Under the pieces are notes generated by a model. That model did not search any database. It was given only the letters and a program-made list of their open reading frames with translations, and was not told the origin of the DNA. Of a DNA stretch of 10,497 nucleotides, positions 1 to 6,756 are shown piece by piece (the stretch's first letter is position 1; each line of letters opens with the position of its first letter). Origin of the DNA: Ruminococcaceae bacterium UBA5904 (GTDB taxonomy: Bacteria > Bacillota > Clostridia > Oscillospirales > Acutalibacteraceae); NCBI GenBank assembly GCA_002431305.1, contig DJEG01000116.1, positions 1 to 10,497 of the forward strand, in the 5' to 3' direction. The position numbers and the translations under genes were made by a program.

Positions 1-78
1 AGCGATTTACATCAAACTTACATTATTTGATGCAAAATTAAGTGCAAGCAAGAAAAATCGCATAATCAGTACAATGAG

Positions 79-109
79 TGGGCAATTCCAATCGGGAGTT
101 GCCCATTTT
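79..109 (+). terminator. Rho-independent terminator
   Basis: The arm TGGGCAATTCC (79-89) pairs with GGGAGTTGCCCA (95-105 used), giving an 11-pair stem with one G-T wobble and a five-base loop, followed by TTTT (106-109). It faces the plus strand and would end a transcript whose gene lies left of the window. The T-run is short, but the stem is strong. The perfect 7-base stems just before it (2-8 with 55-61; 10-16 with 26-32) suggest the end of that transcript is structured. Confidence 0.7.
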
Positions 110-176
110 CTAGAATGATGGAAAAATAAGTCAAGAGGCTGTTTAACAATTTGTGTTGCTTTGAGTGCGAAAATAT

Positions 177-344
177 ATGGAAGAATTGTTTGTATATTCA
201 TTGTTATATGATGTTGGGTATGAAAAAGTTAATGAATACGAAGAAACGCTTAATCGCCTTTTACTTAATAATCCCGAAGATAGAAATTTACTTGATTTAG
301 AAGGAATTTCTTTTAAAATGCCATATTCCGATTATGTCACTTAA
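177..344 (+). CDS. Short unrecognised ORF, 55 aa, possible gene remnant
   Basis: Reading from ATG 177 gives a 55-residue acidic, leucine- and asparagine-rich product, beginning MEELFVYSLLYDVGYEK and ending MPYSDYVT, with two stop codons in a row (342-347). The composition looks like a real soluble helical protein rather than noise, and the frame is closed just upstream by a TGA at 162. The ribosome binding site is poor (only GAG at 163-165, about 11 bases ahead). I do not recognise the family. It lies between a terminator (79-109) and the GH-like gene, in sequence more AT-rich than the rest of the window. It may be a small functional gene or the truncated N-terminal part of a longer protein. 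It has no signal peptide or membrane segment. Confidence 0.35.
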   Translation: MEELFVYSLLYDVGYEKVNEYEETLNRLLLNNPEDRNLLDLEGISFKMPYSDYVT

Positions 345-401
345 TAAATAATTTATGACGATAACGGTATTTTGAATATAAATCTGATTGATTTTCTTCT
401 T

Positions 402-407
402 GAGGAG
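402..407 (+). promoter_or_regulatory. Ribosome binding site that sets the start of the GH-like gene
   Basis: GAGGAG lies nine bases before ATG 417. The upstream in-frame TTG at 372 has no comparable Shine-Dalgarno sequence, so translation most likely begins at 417 and the 15 codons from 372 are leader sequence. Confidence 0.75.
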
Positions 408-416
408 AGTTCTCTT

Positions 417-2333
417 ATGAAAAACAGCAATATTAAATTAAAAATAAACGAACGCACGCTTGATTATGAGGTCGTACATACCGGTTTTTCATGGGTAAGC
501 GACGGCAGACGGCCTTATATTATAATCAGAAAGAAAATCGGCAAGAAATATATAAGCACAGTAAGGCTTCTTTCGACAGCTGTTAAAAAGAAATTCGAAT
601 ACGCGGACGGCAAAATAACCGCAAGACTTTCCGATTATTATGCATTCGGAAAGAAACTTGATTTTACACTTCTTTTGACGGCCGAAGTAACGGATTCTGA
701 TTCCGTTCGTTTTTCAATAAAAGCCGAAAACGAAACGGGTTACGATATACAGGCGGTTTATTTTCCTGCGCCGTTTAATTCTAAAATCGGAGGAAAATAT
801 GCGTCATATCACGTCGACGCTATGAGACAGGGATTTATTCTGCCCGACGGGTATAAGGATAATTTTGTTTCGACATTTTCGTATGCCAAATATCCGCGAA
901 AAATAAACACCGGCGAGTGCTATATGCCCGTGTGGGGGAGAGTCTGCGACGGACATTGTTTTTCGGCAATAGTCGAGACTCCGTTTGACGCGTGTATGTA
1001 TTCATCGTTCGGCAGGCGTTCCTCTTTCGTAAATTCGGTTCATTGGATGTCGTCGCTCGGAAAACTCTCGTACGAAAGAAAGATATTATTCATATTCCAT
1101 GATGACGGCGACTACAATACGATTGCAAAGGATTATAGAAAATACCTTATTGAAAAAGACGAATTCGTTTCAATCGACGACAAAATAAAAAAGAATAAGA
1201 ATATAGAAAAACTTATCGGCTGCGCGGTTCTTCATCATAAAATTTATACGAAGATAAATGAAAAATCGAAATTCTACGATAAAAACGGAACGAACGAGAT
1301 TTTGTACTCGACGTTTTACGAGAGAGCCGAACAGCTTAAAAAGATAAAAGAAGCGGGGCTTGACAAGCTGTACATTCACACCGACGGCTGGGGTAAAAAC
1401 GGCTACGACAACGACCATCCGTACATTCTGCCCCCGTGCGAATCGGCGGGCGGTTACGACGGCATGAAGAAAATGTCCGAAACGTGCAGACAACTCGGGT
1501 ATATTTTTGCGCTTCACGACCAGTACAGGGATTATTACTATTCCTCGCCCGTATTCGATATGAATAAGGCTGTTATGAGAATTGATTCGACTCATCCGTA
1601 CTGCTCAATTTGGGACGGCGGAGAGCATACGTTTTTGTGCGCGTCGCAGGCGTTGGAATTTGTAAAACGGACGTATTCTGAATTAGAGGAACACGGCGTT
1701 GACGTTCAGGGCGCGTATCTTGACGTATTTTCCGTCATGAACGGCGACGAGTGTTTTAATCCCGAACACAAAATAACGAGAGAGCAGAGTATCGCTTACC
1801 GTGCGGAGTGCTTCGATTATCTTAACGATAAGGGGTTTATAATGTCATCTGAGGAGCCTGCGATGCAGCTTCTTAATCATATCGCGCTCGTTCATCACGG
1901 TCCGTTTTCGTTACGTCCGCAGGTCAACGGTCAGGCGATAGGTATTCCGATTCCGCTTGCGAGTCTCGTATATCACGACTGTATCATGATTCCGTGGAAT
2001 TGGTACGGAAACTGGGGTATTCCTAAGGATGACAACGGCGATTTGTACTGTGCGCTGTATGCGGGTATGCCGTATTTTCACCCGTTTGGAACGGCCGTAA
2101 GTAAAATAGGAACGGACGAGAGAACGGGCGACGGTGAGCTTCTTAACGAAACGGAGCTTAAAAAGGAAATCGAACGCATAAAACCGCTCGCCGAGCTTCA
2201 GGCAAAGCTTTATAATAAGGAAATGGTTAAGCACGAATTTTTAGGTTCGTACCGCCGTCAGCGGGTAACGTATTCCGACTCGACCGTAGTAACGATTGAC
2301 CTTGATAAGGATACGTACAAAATTGAGGGATAG
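417..2333 (+). CDS. GH101-like / DUF5696-like glycoside hydrolase family protein
   Basis: A 638-residue protein without signal peptide or membrane segments, so probably cytoplasmic. ATG 417 is chosen for its GAGGAG site; the frame stays open upstream to a TTG at 372. The first ~250 residues read as a beta-rich domain, and the middle (~265-560) as a TIM-barrel sugar hydrolase. Seen motifs are YIHTDGWG (319-326) followed by GYDNDHP, HDQYRDYY (367-374), GAYLDVF with Asp436, and SSEEP with Glu479/Glu480. In GH101 enzymes a strand-end Asp (nucleophile) is followed some 30 residues later by an acid/base Glu, so Asp436 and Glu479 or Glu480 are the candidate catalytic pair; this assignment is inference. 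The substrate is unknown, with alpha-linked glycans from imported oligosaccharides one possibility. The stop is two bases before the GNAT gene, implying co-translation. The overall family call is fairly sure; the DUF5696 label is from memory. Confidence 0.72.
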   Translation: MKNSNIKLKINERTLDYEVVHTGFSWVSDGRRPYIIIRKKIGKKYISTVRLLSTAVKKKFEYADGKITARLSDYYAFGKKLDFTLLLTAEVTDSDSVRFSIKAENETGYDIQAVYFPAPFNSKIGGKYASYHVDAMRQGFILPDGYKDNFVSTFSYAKYPRKINTGECYMPVWGRVCDGHCFSAIVETPFDACMYSSFGRRSSFVNSVHWMSSLGKLSYERKILFIFHDDGDYNTIAKDYRKYLIEKDEFVSIDDKIKKNKNIEKLIGCAVLHHKIYTKINEKSKFYDKNGTNEILYSTFYERAEQLKKIKEAGLDKLYIHTDGWGKNGYDNDHPYILPPCESAGGYDGMKKMSETCRQLGYIFALHDQYRDYYYSSPVFDMNKAVMRIDSTHPYCSIWDGGEHTFLCASQALEFVKRTYSELEEHGVDVQGAYLDVFSVMNGDECFNPEHKITREQSIAYRAECFDYLNDKGFIMSSEEPAMQLLNHIALVHHGPFSLRPQVNGQAIGIPIPLASLVYHDCIMIPWNWYGNWGIPKDDNGDLYCALYAGMPYFHPFGTAVSKIGTDERTGDGELLNETELKKEIERIKPLAELQAKLYNKEMVKHEFLGSYRRQRVTYSDSTVVTIDLDKDTYKIEG

Positions 2334-2335
2334 AT

Positions 2336-2872
2336 ATGAAATTTGTCAGATTAACGGACGTAAACGATCCGATGTATTCGCAGGCTTTGAATTTATATAA
2401 AAACAGCTTTCCGTATCATGAACTGCGGGAGGATGATTCGCAGTTTCGCATTATGAAAAACGACGAATATCACTTCTGCCTGATTTATGACGGGGACGAA
2501 TTAATCGGAGATTTATTCTACTGGGAAACAGATGATTTTATCTACGTCGAGCATTTTTGTATATCGGAAGAAAAACGCAATAAAAATTACGGACGGCGCA
2601 CGCTCGAGTCATTCGGCGCGGGTAAGACCGTAATACTCGAAATTGACCCGCCGGAGGACGATATTTCGATAAGACGAAAAGGGTTTTATGAACGCTGCGG
2701 ATTTAAAATAAATGAATTCAATCATGTTCATCCGCCGTATCACAACAGCTGTAAACCTCACGCTCTTAAAATAATGACGCGTCCCGAAACGATTGATGAA
2801 AATATATACGATGAATTCAATTCATACCTTTCGGATGTAGTTATGAAAGATGTGTATACCTATTATGCTTGA
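2336..2872 (+). CDS. GNAT family N-acetyltransferase
   Basis: A 178-residue soluble protein with the N-acetyltransferase fold order: an N-terminal helix region (YSQALNLYKNSFP), central strands with LIYDGDELIGDLFY (~50-63), motif A around VEHFCISEEKRNKNYG, and motif B FYERCGF (~118-124). The acetyl-CoA pyrophosphate loop is degenerate: the usual Q/RxxGxG/A reads RNKNYG. The family transfers an acyl group from acyl-CoA to an amine; the substrate here cannot be told. ATG 2336 has a GAGGG site at 2325-2329 inside the end of the preceding gene, only two bases beyond its stop, so the two are translationally coupled. It could modify the sugar product of its neighbour, but that is only suggested by position. 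The ~55 residues after motif B exceed the minimal fold and carry HVHPPYH, which I do not recognise. Confidence 0.85.
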   Translation: MKFVRLTDVNDPMYSQALNLYKNSFPYHELREDDSQFRIMKNDEYHFCLIYDGDELIGDLFYWETDDFIYVEHFCISEEKRNKNYGRRTLESFGAGKTVILEIDPPEDDISIRRKGFYERCGFKINEFNHVHPPYHNSCKPHALKIMTRPETIDENIYDEFNSYLSDVVMKDVYTYYA

Positions 2873-2951
2873 AAAAAGACTTAAATAACAAAAATCATAC
2901 AGCGCAGCACGTTTTTTTGTTTATTATAATGAATTATTCTCCGCTGTTTTA

Positions 2952-2957
2952 TATAAT
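2952..2957 (+). promoter_or_regulatory. Possible -10 element for the small membrane-protein gene
   Basis: TATAAT occurs at 2952-2957, placing a start of transcription near 2964, about 28 bases before ATG 2992. No good -35 is seen 16-18 bases upstream, and a second TATAAT stands at 2925-2930, so this is weak in AT-rich DNA. The rest of 2873-2991 holds nothing I can name. Confidence 0.3.
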
Positions 2958-2991
2958 GAAAATGTAAAATATATAAAAAGGAAAAATTCTT

Positions 2992-3190
2992 ATGAAAAAA
3001 TGCATCGTTCCTGTTATAGTTATGATTTTGTCCGCCGCAGTCGGATTCTTTGCCGGCGCGTTAATGGGTTACGGCACCGCTGATTCGGCGATCGGCATTG
3101 CAATTTTTTTTTGCGGTGATTGCGGGCTTTGCATGCGTTATTTACACGCTGAAATCAAACGACAGTAAAAACAATTCTGATTCGGATTGA
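2992..3190 (+). CDS. Small two-segment membrane protein, frame broken at a T9 run
   Basis: ATG 2992 follows AAAAAGGA (2975-2982) with a nine-base gap. Read straight through, the frame ends at TAA 3166-3168 (58 residues) and the tail turns into a Cys-rich, non-membrane string after a run of nine T's (3104-3112). Removing one T restores a far more sensible product of 65 residues ending at TGA 3188-3190: a first membrane segment (~5-27, IVPVIVMILSAAVGFFAGAL), a short GYGTADS turn, a second membrane segment (~35-54, IGIAIFFAVIAGFACVIYTL), and a hydrophilic tail KSNDSKNNSDSD. This is what small two-helix inner-membrane proteins look like. The break may be a sequencing or assembly slip, a recent mutation, or a slippery switch. 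The family is unknown, and it is preceded by its own possible promoter. Confidence 0.6.
3104..3112 (+). repeat. Homopolymer run of nine T's inside the small membrane-protein gene
   Basis: Nine consecutive T's fall exactly where the coding frame of the small membrane protein changes. Runs of this length are known to permit polymerase slippage in replication and transcription, so cell-to-cell or transcript-to-transcript variation in length is possible. An eight-T version would encode the complete protein. Confidence 0.8.
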
Positions 3191-3297
3191 TAAACTTATT
3201 TGAAAACAGATAAAAACCGAGGATGTCGATTTTGATAAAAAATTGCGCGGTGAAACGATAGTAAATCGATATTAAATAACCAATATTCTTAATTTTG

Positions 3298-3346
3298 ACC
3301 TTCACGTTGTCAGGATTTTATTATGACGGCGCGGAGGTTATTTTCA
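3298..3346 (+). terminator. Imperfect hairpin, possible terminator of the small gene
   Basis: ACCTTCACGTTGTCA (3298-3312) pairs with TGACGGCGCGGAGGT (3324-3338) in 14 of 15 positions, including three G-T wobbles and one A-C mismatch, around an 11-base loop. It is followed by an interrupted T-run (TTATTTT). It sits between the small membrane-protein gene and the paaK promoter, where a terminator would be expected. The T-run is poor, so it may instead be a different inverted repeat. The rest of 3191-3369 has no supported gene. Confidence 0.4.
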
Positions 3347-3369
3347 TAACGTTAAAATATATAATACTA

Positions 3370-3398
3370 TTGAGTTTTGAAAAAACGCGTGGTATAAT
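3370..3398 (+). promoter_or_regulatory. Sigma-A type promoter with extended -10 for paaK-ACT
   Basis: TTGAGT (3370-3375), a 17-base spacer and a perfect TATAAT (3393-3398), with TG one base before the -10 (3390-3391) as in extended -10 promoters. Transcription would start near 3405, leaving a leader of about 44 bases. I see no riboswitch or attenuator in that short leader. Confidence 0.75.
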
Positions 3399-3448
3399 TT
3401 AAACACTGGTTCAATTTTTTATATGTTGAATGAAAAGGAGATCGAAAA

Positions 3449-4756
3449 ATGGAAAGGTATTTTCAGCCGGAAATCGAAACGGCGCCGCGCGAGAAAATTC
3501 TCGAAATTCAGAACGAGAAAATTGTCAAGCAGGTTCGCCATGTTTATGAAAATGTTAAATATTACAGAGACCTTATGGACGCTAAGGGCGTTACTCCCGA
3601 CGATATCAAGGGCGTAGACGATATAAAAAAACTCCCGTTTCTCTCAAAAGCCGACCTTCGCGAGGCTTATCCTTACGGATTGCTCGGAACGGATTTAAAA
3701 GACTGCGTCAGAATTCACTCGACATCGGGTACCACGGGCAAGAGAGTCGTAGCATTTTACACTCAGCACGATATTGACCTCTGGGAGGACTGCTGTGCGA
3801 GAGCGATAGTTGCAGCGGGCGGGACTGACGAGGATGTTTGTCAGGTTTGCTACGGTTACGGACTTTTTACCGGAGGCGCGGGTCTTAACGGCGGTTCTCA
3901 TAAGGTAGGCTGTCTTACTCTTCCCATGTCGTCGGGCAATACCGACAGACAGATCCAGTTTATGATGGATCTTAATTCGACTATCCTTTGCTGTACGCCG
4001 TCATACGCCGCATATATAGGCGAGACGCTTGCGGAGAAGGGATATAAGCCCGAGGATAATAAGCTCAAAGCCGGTATTTTCGGCGCGGAGCCCTGGACGG
4101 AGGAAATGAGACGCGAGATTGAAAAAAGTCTCGGTATCAAAGCGTACGATATTTACGGACTTACCGAAACGAGCGGTCCGGGCGTTGCATTCGAATGTTC
4201 GGAGCAGACGGGCATGCATATAAACGAGGATCACTTCTACGCGGAGATTATCGACCCCGAAACGGGCGAGGTTCTTCCCGACGGCGAAAAGGGTGAGCTT
4301 GTATTTACTTCTCTTGATAAAGAGGCGTTCCCGCTTCTTCGTTACAGAACGAGAGACATCTGCGTACTTTCACGTAAAAAATGCTCCTGCGGAAGAACGC
4401 ACGTTAAGATGTGCAAGCCCATGGGCAGAAGCGACGATATGATGATTATAAGAGGCGTTAACGTATTCCCGAGCCAGATAGAGACCGTTCTCCTCAACGA
4501 GGGATATTCGCCCAACTATCAGATAGTCGTTGACAGAGCGGACAACAGCGATACGCTCGACATTTATGTAGAGCTTACTCCCGAGCAGTTCTCCGATAAG
4601 GTCGGCGAAACGCAGGAGAGAGAAAAGGCTCTTGCAGGCGCAATGCGTACGATGCTCGGCATAGGACCCAAGATGCACCTTGTTGCTCCCAAGTCCGTAA
4701 CGAGAAGCGAGGGCAAAGCCGTCAGAGTTATAGATAAACGTAAGCTTCACGACTGA
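3449..4756 (+). CDS. paaK: Phenylacetate-CoA ligase family enzyme
   Basis: A 435-residue cytoplasmic adenylate-forming ligase of usual PaaK length. It activates an aryl acid (phenylacetate, possibly indoleacetate or another arylacetate) with ATP and joins it to coenzyme A. Seen motifs: the phosphate loop HSTSGTTGKR (90-99), the adenylate-binding YGLTE (236-240), the RYRTRD hinge region, CSCGR (312-316; the cysteine cluster conserved in PaaK), GRSDDMMIIRGVNVFPSQIE, and the C-terminal lysine in SEGKA (Lys423). ATG 3449 has AAGGAG (3435-3440) eight bases ahead, behind the promoter at 3370-3398. It is followed 16 bases later by an ACT-domain gene, a pairing common in Clostridia and archaea that ferment aromatic amino acids. 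There the ligase may run with oxidoreductases making arylacetyl-CoA, but no such oxidoreductase is in the window. Exact substrate is not readable from sequence. Confidence 0.93.
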   Translation: MERYFQPEIETAPREKILEIQNEKIVKQVRHVYENVKYYRDLMDAKGVTPDDIKGVDDIKKLPFLSKADLREAYPYGLLGTDLKDCVRIHSTSGTTGKRVVAFYTQHDIDLWEDCCARAIVAAGGTDEDVCQVCYGYGLFTGGAGLNGGSHKVGCLTLPMSSGNTDRQIQFMMDLNSTILCCTPSYAAYIGETLAEKGYKPEDNKLKAGIFGAEPWTEEMRREIEKSLGIKAYDIYGLTETSGPGVAFECSEQTGMHINEDHFYAEIIDPETGEVLPDGEKGELVFTSLDKEAFPLLRYRTRDICVLSRKKCSCGRTHVKMCKPMGRSDDMMIIRGVNVFPSQIETVLLNEGYSPNYQIVVDRADNSDTLDIYVELTPEQFSDKVGETQEREKALAGAMRTMLGIGPKMHLVAPKSVTRSEGKAVRVIDKRKLHD

Positions 4757-4772
4757 TAAGGAGGTCACACCT

Positions 4773-5201
4773 ATGGCAATCAAGCAGTTATCCGTATTTG
4801 TTGAAAACAAACCCGGCAAGTTATACGATATTTTTAAGAAGATATCGGACGCGGGCATAAACATGCGCGCCATGAGCGTTGCCGACACCAAGGATTTCGG
4901 TGTTTTGAGACTTATCGTTTCCGATAACGCGAAAGCGAAAGAGGCGTTCGGCGAGGATACCATAGTAGCCGATACCGACGTTATCGCTGTTGAAATGGGC
5001 GATACGGCGGGCGCGCTGTGCAAGGTTATCGAAGCCCTCGGCGAAAAGGGTATCAATATAGAATATGCGTACGCGTTCACCGCATCCAAGGAGATCGGCG
5101 CGTATACCGTATTGAGAGTCGACCATGTACCCGACGCGGAGAAAATCCTTAAAGATAAGGGATTCGCCCTCCTCGACCAGGCGGATATCGACAGACTTTA
5201 A
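4773..5201 (+). CDS. Tandem ACT-domain amino-acid-binding protein
   Basis: A 142-residue protein made of two ACT domains and nothing else. The first (~4-66) has the strand-loop signature VFVENKPGKL (8-17); the second (~72-138) has the matching EMGDTAGAL (74-82). ACT domains bind small ligands, mostly amino acids, in the loop after the first strand and regulate partner enzymes. Standing directly downstream of the phenylacetate-CoA ligase, with a very strong AAGGAGGT site (4758-4765) seven bases ahead of the ATG, it is likely the regulatory partner of that ligase and may sense an aromatic amino acid; the ligand is inference. There is no catalytic or DNA-binding domain and no signal peptide. The gene is the last of its transcript, ending 22 bases before the terminator. 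Confidence 0.9.
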   Translation: MAIKQLSVFVENKPGKLYDIFKKISDAGINMRAMSVADTKDFGVLRLIVSDNAKAKEAFGEDTIVADTDVIAVEMGDTAGALCKVIEALGEKGINIEYAYAFTASKEIGAYTVLRVDHVPDAEKILKDKGFALLDQADIDRL

Positions 5202-5223
5202 TTTGAAATTAATGAGATAAAAT

Positions 5224-5258
5224 CGACCTCGGAGCTGACAGTTCCGAGGTCGGTTTTT
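5224..5258. terminator. Bidirectional terminator between the convergent operons
   Basis: CGACCTCGGA (5224-5233) pairs perfectly with TCCGAGGTCG (5243-5252); the stem extends inward to about 13 pairs with a GAC loop. TTTTT (5254-5258) follows on the plus strand, ending the paaK-ACT transcript. Four A's at 5219-5222 give a T-run on the minus strand, so the same hairpin can end the infB-maf transcript, whose last stop codon is at 5270-5272. Confidence 0.9.
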
Positions 5259-5269
5259 ATGTATATGAT

Positions 5270-5830
5270 TTATATTATATTTTTTCTTTTTAATTCTCTG
5301 TATGTTTCCGCGGCGGGTAAGCCTACGACGTTGAAATAATCGCCGTCGATTTTTTTAACGAGAACGCATCCTTTGCCCTGTATGCCGTACGCGCCCGCCT
5401 TGTCCATGGGCTCGCCGGTCGCGATATAAGAATTTATCTCGTCGTCCGTCAGTTCATAAAACGTTACTTTTGTTTCCTCATAAAACGATACCGTTTCACC
5501 TGCGGTCATTATCGTAACGCCCGTAAAAACGCTGTGCGTTTTGCCCGAGAGCATTTTGAGCATATTAAAAGCGTCGTTTTCGTCTTTCGGCTTGCCGAGG
5601 ATTTTTCCGTCGGAAGCCACAACCGTATCCGAGCCGATAACCGCGCAGTCCGGGTGGCGGACAAACACGTCGTGCGCCTTTATTTTAGATAAATATTCGA
5701 CAGCTTGCGCGGGCGTGAGGGAAGCGGGGAGCGTTTCGTCAGCGTTTGACGGGATAACGTCGAATTTTATGCCTATGTTATTTAAAAGTTCTTTTCTTCT
5801 CGGTGAACCCGAGGCTAAAATAATCTTCAT
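5270..5830 (-). CDS. maf: Maf-like nucleoside triphosphate pyrophosphatase
   Basis: A 186-residue protein, the usual Maf length. It hydrolyses nucleoside triphosphates to monophosphate and pyrophosphate, mainly noncanonical or modified pyrimidine nucleotides, and has been linked to septum control. Seen motifs: ASGSPRRKELL (6-16), GSDTVV with Asp68, GKPKDE (79-84), SGKTHSVFTGV (95-105), EPMDKAGAYGIQG (140-152) and GDYFNVVGLP. The set Arg12, Lys80, Gln151 fits the YhdE-type dTTP/UTP branch rather than the m7GTP branch, which is from memory of the family. ATG 5830 overlaps the ribF stop by four bases (ATGA), with AAAAGG at 5838-5843 as binding site, so it is coupled to ribF. It is the last gene before the shared terminator. 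Confidence 0.95.
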   Translation of the reverse strand: MKIILASGSPRRKELLNNIGIKFDVIPSNADETLPASLTPAQAVEYLSKIKAHDVFVRHPDCAVIGSDTVVASDGKILGKPKDENDAFNMLKMLSGKTHSVFTGVTIMTAGETVSFYEETKVTFYELTDDEINSYIATGEPMDKAGAYGIQGKGCVLVKKIDGDYFNVVGLPAAETYRELKRKNII

Positions 5831-6729
5831 TTTCTCGCCTTTTCGTAAATTTCTTCCGCCGTTTTACTGTCTTTCGCTATTTGAATTTTTAATTCGTCAA
5901 GCGATGAAAATTTAATTTCGGGGCGGATGAATTTAAGCAGTTCTATTTTGATTTTTTTATAATACAAATCCCCGCTGAAGCCGATTATATTTGTTTCGCT
6001 TCTCGGTTTTTTATGTTCGAGAGTCGGGCGGATTCCTATGTCCGTGACCGCGGGGTAGGGTTTATTCTCGACATAAGCCGTTGACGCGTATACTCCGAAT
6101 TTCGGAATGGCGAAATTGTCGGGGAAAAATTGATTTATGGTCGGGAATCCAAGCGTTCTGCCTATTCTGTCGCCCGATTCGACCGTGAATACATAGTAAA
6201 AATTGTGTCCGAGCATATTTCTCGCCGATATCATATCGCCGTCGGATATCGCTTTTCTGATTCTCGTCGAGCTGACGGGACTGCCGAGATAATCGACCTC
6301 ATCGGTTATAATAAGTTTTATGTTTCTGTCACGGCACAGTTTTTTAAGAATTTCGGGGTTGCCGGACGAATTTTTGCCGAATCTGAAATTGAATCCGCAT
6401 GATACCGCGCCCGCATTGAGCATGCCGACGAGTATAGTGTCGATAAATTCTTCGGGAGTCATGTTCATTATGCTTTTAAACGAAACAGTCACGGGGACAG
6501 CGTTCAGAGTTTTTATCTCGTTTTCAAGTTCTTCCCTCGTCGTTATCGCTTCGGGCGGGGCGTTTTTGATAGCCGACAGCGGATGTTCGTCAAAAAGAAG
6601 AACGACCGGAACGAGTCCGCGGTCAGCCTCTCCCGCGGCGTTCATTACGACCGCCCTGTGTCCTATATGCAGTCCGTCGAAGCTTCCGAGCGCGACGGAT
6701 GTTTTTTTATCGAAAATTCTTTCAAACAT
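5827..6729 (-). CDS. ribF: Bifunctional riboflavin kinase / FAD synthetase
   Basis: A 300-residue cytoplasmic enzyme that phosphorylates riboflavin to FMN and adenylates FMN to FAD. The N-terminal FAD-synthetase half carries the nucleotidyl-transferase signature GSFDGLHIGH (15-24) and the closing SSTRIRKAI (153-161). The C-terminal flavokinase half (~170-297) has GRTLGFPTIN (190-199) and YPAVTDIGIRPT. Length and domain order are those of the usual bacterial protein. ATG 6729 has AAAGGA (6739-6744) nine bases ahead, in the 27-base gap after truB. Its end overlaps maf by four bases. No FMN riboswitch is expected here because the gene lies within the infB operon, and none is seen. Confidence 0.96.
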   Translation of the reverse strand: MFERIFDKKTSVALGSFDGLHIGHRAVVMNAAGEADRGLVPVVLLFDEHPLSAIKNAPPEAITTREELENEIKTLNAVPVTVSFKSIMNMTPEEFIDTILVGMLNAGAVSCGFNFRFGKNSSGNPEILKKLCRDRNIKLIITDEVDYLGSPVSSTRIRKAISDGDMISARNMLGHNFYYVFTVESGDRIGRTLGFPTINQFFPDNFAIPKFGVYASTAYVENKPYPAVTDIGIRPTLEHKKPRSETNIIGFSGDLYYKKIKIELLKFIRPEIKFSSLDELKIQIAKDSKTAEEIYEKARK

Positions 6730-6756
6730 CGCCTGTGTTCCTTTATGAAGAATATA

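Noticed and set aside
7..201. Minus-strand open frame of 64 codons at the left edge
   Set aside because: It runs straight across the plus-strand terminator hairpin, has no ribosome site, and its product resembles no family I know.
292..319. TTGATT and TAAAAT 16 bases apart ahead of the GH-like gene
   Set aside because: It matches a promoter loosely but lies inside the short ORF, in AT-rich DNA where such matches are frequent; not strong enough to annotate.
1170..2234. Two minus-strand frames inside the GH-like gene
   Set aside because: They are antisense to motif-bearing coding sequence, basic and low in identifiable features, and lack ribosome sites.
2887..2921. AACAAAAA / TTTTTGTT inverted repeat after the GNAT gene
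   Set aside because: Only an eight-pair A/T stem with a 19-base loop; too weak for a terminator and expected by chance in AT-rich DNA.
3200..3270. Short coding-like stretch (reads KTEDVDFDKKLRGET in one frame)
   Set aside because: It has no start codon or ribosome site and is closed by stops within about 25 codons; it could be gene debris but cannot be supported.
3399..3448. Possible riboswitch or attenuator in the paaK leader
   Set aside because: The leader is only about 44 bases and shows no stem pair or conserved aptamer core.
4370..5089. Long minus-strand open frame (239 codons) antisense to paaK and the ACT gene
   Set aside because: It spans two well-supported plus-strand genes and the gap between them, has no recognisable domain, and is explained by codon bias of the opposite strand.
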